From Maricaulis sp. (lineage in GTDB: Bacteria; Pseudomonadota; Alphaproteobacteria; Caulobacterales; Maricaulaceae), in the NCBI RefSeq assembly GCF_030149425.1, contig NZ_JASBRQ010000044.1, positions 1-64,000 on the forward strand: 64,000 bases of DNA, read 5' to 3'. Below are positions 58,078 to 64,000 of the stretch, one piece after another. Under the pieces are notes generated by a model, which saw nothing but the letters and a program-made list of their open reading frames with translations, had not been told where the DNA came from and searched no databases. The translations under genes and the position numbers were made by a program. Each line of letters begins with the position of its first letter. Within the stretch, counting starts at the first letter, position 1.

Positions 58078-59187
58078 ATGAAAACACGCGCCGCCGTGGC
58101 CTTTGAGGCCGGCAAACCGCTGGAAGTGGTCGAGGTCGACCTGGAAGGGCCGAAGGCGGGCGAGGTCCTGGTCGAAATCAAGGCGACCGGCATCTGCCAT
58201 ACCGATGAGTTCACCCTCTCCGGCGCCGATCCGGAAGGCGCTTTCCCGGCCATTTTAGGTCATGAAGGCGCGGGCGTGGTGGTCGAGACCGGCCCGGGCG
58301 TCACCTCGCTCCAGCCCGGCGATCATGTCATCCCGCTCTACACGCCGGAATGCCGCGAGTGCGACTATTGCCTGCACCCGAAAACCAATCTCTGCCAGAA
58401 AGTCCGCGCCACCCAGGGCCAGGGCCTGATGCCGGACGGCACCTCGCGTTTCTCCTACAAGGGCGAGAAGATCCTGCATTATATGGGCTGTTCGACCTTT
58501 TCGAACTACACCGTCCTGCCCGAGATCGCGCTGGCGAAAGTGCGCAAGGACGCGCCCTTCGACAAGATTTGCTATATCGGCTGCGGCGTTACCACCGGCA
58601 TAGGCGCGGTCATGTTCACCGCCAAGGTCGAGCCCAATACAAGTTGCGTCGTCTTCGGGCTCGGCGGGATCGGCCTCAACGTGATCCACGGCCTCAAACT
58701 GATCGGTGCCCGCCAGATCGTCGGCGTCGACACCAATCCCGCCAAGGCGGAGATGGCGCGCCAGTTCGGCATGACCGATTTCGTCAATCCCAATGAGATC
58801 AAGGGCGATCTGGTCGGTCACCTCGTCGAGCTGACCGGCGGCGGCGCGGATTATTCCTTTGAATGCATTGGCAATGTCGAGGTGATGCGCGCGGCGCTGG
58901 AATGCTGCCACAAGGGCTGGGGCGAGAGCGTCATCATCGGCGTCGCACCGGCCGGCGCGGAAATCCAGACCCGCCCCTTCCAGCTCGTCACCGGCCGCGT
59001 CTGGCGCGGCTCCGCCTTCGGCGGCGCAAGAGGCCGCACCGACGTGCCCAAGATCGTCGACATGTATATGGACGGCCGCATCAATATCGACGACCTCATC
59101 ACCCACACCATGCCGCTGGAAGAGATCAACACGGCCTTTGATCTCATGCATGCGGGCAAGAGCATCCGGAGCGTGGTGGAGTTTTAG
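58078..59187 (+). CDS. adhC: S-(hydroxymethyl)glutathione dehydrogenase / class III alcohol dehydrogenase
   Basis: [70 protein letters not shown]. Confidence 0.95.
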   Translation: MKTRAAVAFEAGKPLEVVEVDLEGPKAGEVLVEIKATGICHTDEFTLSGADPEGAFPAILGHEGAGVVVETGPGVTSLQPGDHVIPLYTPECRECDYCLHPKTNLCQKVRATQGQGLMPDGTSRFSYKGEKILHYMGCSTFSNYTVLPEIALAKVRKDAPFDKICYIGCGVTTGIGAVMFTAKVEPNTSCVVFGLGGIGLNVIHGLKLIGARQIVGVDTNPAKAEMARQFGMTDFVNPNEIKGDLVGHLVELTGGGADYSFECIGNVEVMRAALECCHKGWGESVIIGVAPAGAEIQTRPFQLVTGRVWRGSAFGGARGRTDVPKIVDMYMDGRINIDDLITHTMPLEEINTAFDLMHAGKSIRSVVEF

Positions 59188-59196
59188 GGGTCGTTC

Positions 59197-59448
59197 ATGA
59201 TTTTCAATATCGTCGACAACCGAAAACGGAAATACCGCTGGAAGGACATCAACGCGGTTATCGAAGCCACAGCGCACGACAACTCCTGCCGAGATTCTGA
59301 CCAGATCGACCAAGACGAGCATTACGGCCTTTGCCAAGACAAGAAACACCTGACCTGGCACGAAGCGATCGTGTGGGCCGAGCAACACCCAGCGCAGGTC
59401 ACCCTCTTTCTCTATGACAAAGGCGATGGCATTGAAGGCGGTGAATAG
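59197..59448 (+). CDS. hypothetical protein
   Basis: 83-aa ORF just after adhC. Confidence 0.5.
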   Translation: MIFNIVDNRKRKYRWKDINAVIEATAHDNSCRDSDQIDQDEHYGLCQDKKHLTWHEAIVWAEQHPAQVTLFLYDKGDGIEGGE

Positions 59449-59461
59449 AGGCTAGTTTTCA

Positions 59462-59710
59462 TTGTATCGTGGGGCTCAAATGGCGAAATCCTTGTTCAAC
59501 CCGGGTTTTGAGTGCTGCTTCTGCCAAGAAGCCATTGGCGCAGAGGATGAAGCCCAAGCAGTTGTGCTCTCCGCGACCAATCTGTCTGACTGGCGCATCG
59601 AACTGGAAGAAGCGCGCGAACAACAGCTCTTCGCTCACATGGCTTGCTTGATGGAGAATTGGAAAGGGCGGATGAGTTTCGAGGCCGGTGCGCTCGTAAA
59701 TTCGGGATAA
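59462..59710 (+). CDS. hypothetical protein
   Basis: 82-aa ORF; CCFCQEAI motif near N-terminus. Confidence 0.5.
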   Translation: MYRGAQMAKSLFNPGFECCFCQEAIGAEDEAQAVVLSATNLSDWRIELEEAREQQLFAHMACLMENWKGRMSFEAGALVNSG

Positions 59711-59772
59711 ATTGCGTCTGGAAAGCACCCAGTGTCCACGCTATGCTATCGCTGTGATATCAGGAGGCTGAA

Positions 59773-60000
59773 ATGGGTCAGGTGATTATCCGAAACCTCG
59801 AGGACAGCGTGCTGGCTGACTTGAAGCGGATGGCGTCCAATGAGGGCAAATCGCTGGAGCAATATCTGCGCGACTTGCTGGCCGAACGGGCCCGTTCGGA
59901 CAAACAGTCTTTTTTCGAGTTCGCCAAGGGCATGCGCGAGCGATCGAAACCGGCCTGGCGCGATGCGACGGAACTGATACGCGAAGACCGAGAGCGATGA
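59773..60000 (+). CDS. FitA-like ribbon-helix-helix antitoxin
   Basis: MGQVIIRNLEDSVLADLKRMASNEGKSLEQYLRDLLAERA; overlaps PIN toxin gene. Confidence 0.88.
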   Translation: MGQVIIRNLEDSVLADLKRMASNEGKSLEQYLRDLLAERARSDKQSFFEFAKGMRERSKPAWRDATELIREDRER

Positions 60001-60428
60001 GTGCCTGCATCCTCGACGCCAGTGTTGCGGTGAAGTGGTTCATCGACGATGTTCTGACCCCGCAAGCGCTGCGGGCAGGGCATGTTTTCAACTGCTCGGC
60101 ACCGACACTGATCGTGTCGGAGGTCGCGAACGGGCTCTGGAAATATGCGCGGCGGGGCGATGTAAGCGTTGCCGATTGCCGTGCGGCTCTGACCAATCTG
60201 CCTACTCTCACGGTGCTCCATTCCTCCGTCGGCCTTGTTGGCGATGCGATCGATCTTGCCGTCGAGCTCGATCACCCGGTCTATGATTGCCAATACCTGG
60301 CTCTGGCGAGGCAACAGTCGGTGCCCGTTCTTTCCGCCGACAAGCGTCTGTTGTCCCTGGCCCGCGATCGTCTCGGGCTCGAGACGATTGACCTTGCGGA
60401 CATCCCGCCGGAGATACCCGCACCATGA
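59997..60428 (+). CDS. VapC-like PIN domain toxin
   Basis: [15 protein letters not shown] ... [27 protein letters not shown]. Confidence 0.9.
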   Translation: MSACILDASVAVKWFIDDVLTPQALRAGHVFNCSAPTLIVSEVANGLWKYARRGDVSVADCRAALTNLPTLTVLHSSVGLVGDAIDLAVELDHPVYDCQYLALARQQSVPVLSADKRLLSLARDRLGLETIDLADIPPEIPAP

Positions 60429-60874
60429 TCCTCTATGTCGACGCAGATGCCTGCCCCGTCAAAGACGAGGTGATCCGGGTCGGGGAGCGGCACCGGTCGG
60501 AAATCCTGCTGGTCTGCGATGGCGGGCTGATGCGGCCGCGCTCGCAATGGGCGAAACTGGTGATCGTCGAGGGCAAGCTGGACGCCGCCGATGACTGGAT
60601 CGCCGAGCGTATCGGGCCGGGCGATATCTGTGTCACCGCCGACATCCCGCTCGCCGATCGCTGCCTCAAGGCCGGCGCCCGCGCCATCGATCCGCGCGGC
60701 AAGGCGTTTACCCCGGACACGATCGGCTCGGCTGTGGCGACGCGCAATCTGATGACCGATCTGCGCGAGACCGGGGTGATCACTTCGGGCGCAAAACCCT
60801 TCTCGCAGAAGGACCGGTCGGCCTTTCTCAACGGGCTGGAAGCCCTGATCCAGAAGGTGAAGAAGGGGCTTTGA
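60425..60874 (+). CDS. YaiI/YqxD family (DUF188) protein
   Basis: [45 protein letters not shown]. Confidence 0.93.
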   Translation: MILYVDADACPVKDEVIRVGERHRSEILLVCDGGLMRPRSQWAKLVIVEGKLDAADDWIAERIGPGDICVTADIPLADRCLKAGARAIDPRGKAFTPDTIGSAVATRNLMTDLRETGVITSGAKPFSQKDRSAFLNGLEALIQKVKKGL

Positions 60875-61038
60875 CCCTCTGTTTTTCGTCGTCACGTATG
60901 TCGTTCTTAAGGGCGTAGGACCATGCCGCGAAGAGCATGGAGGCGGCGCTGCGCGCCCTTGACCGCCCGGCTTCAACACGGCCCTATCGCCAGCATGAAG
61001 TTTAAGGGCGGTTCTGGCCCGGACTGGGATATCGACCG

Positions 61039-61665
61039 ATGCGCCCCAGCGACATCATCGCCAATTACGGCCGCGCGGCCGACGAGCTTACGGCGCTCTA
61101 TGAAGGTGTCAGCACCGAGCTCGTCTATGGCGAAGCCCTCGATCACTGGCCGCCTGCTCCGGCGCGCGCCATCGATATCGGCGCCGGCACGGGCCGTGAT
61201 GCGGCCTGGCTGGCGCAGCGCGGCTATGAAGTCACCGCGGTCGAGCCGTCGCAATTGAGACAGGCCGGCCAGCACCTGCACAGCCCCAACGCCATTGAAT
61301 GGATCGACGACCAACTCCCGGCCCTGACCCGGCTCGACGCGCGTGCGGGCCGCCATGATCTCGTCCTGTGCAATGCGGTCTGGCAGCACCTCGCTCCGGG
61401 CGACCGGCCCCGGGCCATGCAGGCCCTCGCCCGCCTCATCGCCCCGGGCGGCCGTCTTTGCCTGTCGCTGCGCTCCGGCCCGGCTCACCCGGACCGCCCG
61501 GCCCATCCGACCAATCCGGAGGAAAGCCTGGCCCAGGCCGAGGCACTGGGTTTGCGGCTGATCTGGCGCGGCGAGCGCGATGCGATCAAGCCCCAGGACA
61601 AGGGTGCGGGGGTGACATGGATCTGGCTGGTGCTGGAGTGCAGCTCACCCCCTCCTCGCCCTTGA
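61039..61665 (+). CDS. class I SAM-dependent methyltransferase
   Basis: AIDIGAGTGRDAAWLAQRGYEVTAVEPS motif I; stop codon lies inside inverted-repeat element. Confidence 0.85.
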   Translation: MRPSDIIANYGRAADELTALYEGVSTELVYGEALDHWPPAPARAIDIGAGTGRDAAWLAQRGYEVTAVEPSQLRQAGQHLHSPNAIEWIDDQLPALTRLDARAGRHDLVLCNAVWQHLAPGDRPRAMQALARLIAPGGRLCLSLRSGPAHPDRPAHPTNPEESLAQAEALGLRLIWRGERDAIKPQDKGAGVTWIWLVLECSSPPPRP

Positions 61666-61820
61666 TGGGCGAGGTGGATTGCGGCGCAGCCGCAAGACGG
61701 AGTGGGTGCGCGCCGCAGGCGCCAAGAGAACTCACGACAGTAGCGATGATTTTAGCAGCGGCTTCGCCGCGCCACCCACTCCCCCGCTGCGCGGGACCTC
61801 GCCCATCAAGGGCGAGGAGG
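61651..61820. repeat. intergenic inverted-repeat element (REP/MITE-like)
   Basis: Perfect 25-bp terminal inverted repeat cctcctcgcccttgatgggcgaggt (61651-61675) / acctcgcccatcaagggcgaggagg (61796-61820); imperfect inner pairing. Confidence 0.75.
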
Positions 61821-61895
61821 GCGTTGAGACGGGCTGGCGACACCTCTATGTCCAGCTGCTAGACAGTCGAAGCAGGCAATAGAGGACGGATCGCG

Positions 61896-62726
61896 ATGGA
61901 CCGCATCAACCAATGGGCTTCTTTTGGCGGCGAGCTGGCCGTGTTCGATCATGACAGTGCGGTCTGTGGCGTTCCGATGCGCTTTGCCGTCTTCACCCCG
62001 CCGCAGGCCAAGTCAGGCCCGGTGCCGGTCCTCTGGTATCTCTCCGGCCTGACCTGCAACTGGTCCAATGTGATGGAGAAGTCCGGCCTGCAGCGAGCGG
62101 CCAGCGAGCACGGCGTCATGGTCATCGCACCGGACACCAGCCCGCGCGGTGAAGAGGTCGCCGATGACGCGGCCTATGATCTCGGCCAGGGCGCCGGCTT
62201 CTACCTGACGGCGACGCAGGCGCCCTGGGCGCCGCACTTCCAGATGGATCGCTATATCACCGAGGAATTGCCGGCCCTGATCGCGGAAAACTTCCCCGCT
62301 GATGTGAGCCGCCAGGGCGTTTTCGGCCATTCCATGGGCGGGCATGGAGCTTTGACCCTGCACCTGAAACACCCGGAGACCTATCGCTCGGTCTCGGCCT
62401 TCTCGCCCATTGTGGCACCCAGCCAGGTGCCGTGGGGGCGCAAGGCCTTCACTGCCTATCTCGGTGCGGATGAGACCGCCTGGGCACACTATGATGCTTG
62501 TGAACTGGTCCGTACCCGCCCCAGCGCAGCGCATATTCTCATCGATCAGGGCGAGGCGGATCAGTTTCTGGAAGAGCAACTCAAGCCGGAACTGTTCGAG
62601 GCCGCCTGCCGCCTGGCCGGACAAAGTCTCACCGTGCGCCGCCAGCCCGGCTATGATCACTCATACTATTTCATCGCCAGCTTCATCGAGGACCATATCG
62701 CCCATCATGCCCGGGTGCTGACCTAG
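61896..62726 (+). CDS. fghA: S-formylglutathione hydrolase
   Basis: YLSGLTCNWSNVMEKSGLQRAASEHGVMVIAPDTSPRG, FGHSMGGHGALTLHLKHPETYRSVSAFSPI. Confidence 0.95.
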   Translation: MDRINQWASFGGELAVFDHDSAVCGVPMRFAVFTPPQAKSGPVPVLWYLSGLTCNWSNVMEKSGLQRAASEHGVMVIAPDTSPRGEEVADDAAYDLGQGAGFYLTATQAPWAPHFQMDRYITEELPALIAENFPADVSRQGVFGHSMGGHGALTLHLKHPETYRSVSAFSPIVAPSQVPWGRKAFTAYLGADETAWAHYDACELVRTRPSAAHILIDQGEADQFLEEQLKPELFEAACRLAGQSLTVRRQPGYDHSYYFIASFIEDHIAHHARVLT

Positions 62727-62820
62727 ACCTGCCCCTGCGACGGAATATCCAATAGCGCCCTTCCCGTTTAAAAAGTAAGGTTTTCGCGTTCGATTAACGC
62801 CATACTTTTCAAGCAGGTAG

Positions 62821-63549
62821 ATGCCACCCTCTCTTGTCGCCTACGGACGATTGCTGCTCGACAGCCTGCGCGATCTGGCGCCGATCATCCTCGTGGTGGC
62901 GTTTTTCCAGATCGCCGTCCTGCAACAACCCTTCCCCGATCTGCCCCGGATTATTTTCGGGCTGGTCGCCGTCCTCATGGGGCTGGCGCTGTTTATCCGC
63001 GGCCTGGAGATCGGCCTCTTCCCGATCGGTGAAAGCATGGCCGGAGCCTTCGCCCGCAAGGGTAATGTCTGGTGGCTGATGGGATTTGCCTTCGCCCTTG
63101 GATTTGGCACCACCGTCGCCGAGCCGGCGCTGATCGCCGTCGCCGCCGAAGCCGCCAGCGTCAAAGCCACCGAAGGCGCGCTGGCGGAAGCCGATCAGGC
63201 CTCCTATGCGCTGGGCCTGCGCTATACCGTCGCCGTATCCGTCGGCGCCGCGCTGGTTCTGGGGGTGATCCGCATCCTCAAGGGCTGGCCGATCCAGTTC
63301 CTGATCATTGGCGGCTATATCCTCATCGTATTGCTGACCCAGTTCGCACCACGCGAGATCATCGGCATTGCCTATGACAGCGGCGGGGTGACGACCTCCA
63401 CCATTACCGTGCCGCTGGTCACCGCCCTGGGCATCGGCCTCTCAACGGTAATCAAGGGGCGCAATCCGCTGATCGACGGTTTCGGCCTGATCGCCTTTGC
63501 CAGCCTGACCCCCATCCTCTTCGTCCTGCTCTACGGCATGGTGGTCTAG
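62821..63549 (+). CDS. DUF1538 family membrane protein
   Basis: 242 aa; [24 protein letters not shown] signature. Confidence 0.85.
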   Translation: MPPSLVAYGRLLLDSLRDLAPIILVVAFFQIAVLQQPFPDLPRIIFGLVAVLMGLALFIRGLEIGLFPIGESMAGAFARKGNVWWLMGFAFALGFGTTVAEPALIAVAAEAASVKATEGALAEADQASYALGLRYTVAVSVGAALVLGVIRILKGWPIQFLIIGGYILIVLLTQFAPREIIGIAYDSGGVTTSTITVPLVTALGIGLSTVIKGRNPLIDGFGLIAFASLTPILFVLLYGMVV

Positions 63550-64000
63550 ATGCTCGACGCGCTGATCCAGATCCTCACCACCCTGGTGACGACTTTGCGC
63601 GACGTTGCGCCGATCGCCCTGATCCTCGGCTTTTTCCAGATCGTGGTGCTGCGCCAGCGGGTGCCGCATCTGAAACAGGTTCTGATCGGTTTCGTTTATG
63701 TGATCCTCGGCCTGGCGCTGTTCCTGGTCGGGCTGCAAGAGGCGCTCTTCCCGCTGGGCGAGACCATGGCCCGGCAATTGACCGACCCGGCCTTTATCTA
63801 TGGCGGCGAGGCCATCCCCGAGGACCGCGACTGGACCAAATACTACTGGATCTACCTCTTCGCCTTCACCATCGGCTTTTCCACCACCATCGCCGAACCT
63901 TCGCTGATCGCCGTCTCGCTGAAAGCCGATGAAGCCTCCGGCGGCGCCATCTCGTCCTGGCCGCTGCGCATTGCCGTCGCCGTCGGGGTGGCCTTGTCGA
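63550..64000 (+). CDS. DUF1538 family membrane protein, truncated by window end
   Basis: Translated by eye from ATG 63550: MLDALIQILTTLVTTLRDVAPIALILGFFQ...FAFTIGFSTTIAEPSLIAVSLKA; same signature as preceding gene. Confidence 0.85.
   Translation, partial: MLDALIQILTTLVTTLRDVAPIALILGFFQIVVLRQRVPHLKQVLIGFVYVILGLALFLVGLQEALFPLGETMARQLTDPAFIYGGEAIPEDRDWTKYYWIYLFAFTIGFSTTIAEPSLIAVSLKADEASGGAISSWPLRIAVAVGVALS

Noticed and set aside
61679-61882. 67-aa plus-strand ORF
   Set aside because: Lies within the inverted-repeat element; apparent coding is a by-product of the repeat.
62771-62811. Possible aaaagta...tactttt inverted repeat upstream of DUF1538
   Set aside because: Short AT-rich arms with a long spacer; too weak to separate from chance promoter composition.

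Overview
GC-rich alphaproteobacterial chromosome segment; gene content and style resemble Caulobacterales/Hyphomonadales (Maricaulis-like), which is an inference from style and not a search. Coding is dense. Ordinary parts: ADP-heptose biosynthesis (hldE-gmhB-hldD), glpK, an RND efflux pair, ABC-F, AraC and MarR regulators, M14 peptidase, alkyl sulfatase, glutathione-dependent formaldehyde detoxification (adhC, fghA) and tandem DUF1538 genes. Less ordinary parts: (1) a candidate nucleotide-signalling locus at 26871-32309, with a Crp/Fnr regulator convergent with an operon of TIR-TM-TPR protein, uncharacterised protein, and TPR(DUF4071-like)/SLOG-like/class III cyclase protein; (2) a type II secretion operon in the order E-F-G-H-I-J-L-M-C-D-K, overlapping a permease fused to FG-GAP/ASPIC-UnbV repeats and two Sel1 genes, and preceded by a 2384-aa Ig-repeat autotransporter-like protein; (3) a tandem pair of uncharacterised ~400-aa paralogs; (4) a small accessory segment (RHH/VapC TA, YaiI, methyltransferase, inverted-repeat element) between adhC and fghA. 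No rRNA, tRNA, CRISPR array or transposase was recognised. All calls come from reading translations and motifs; no database search was run.
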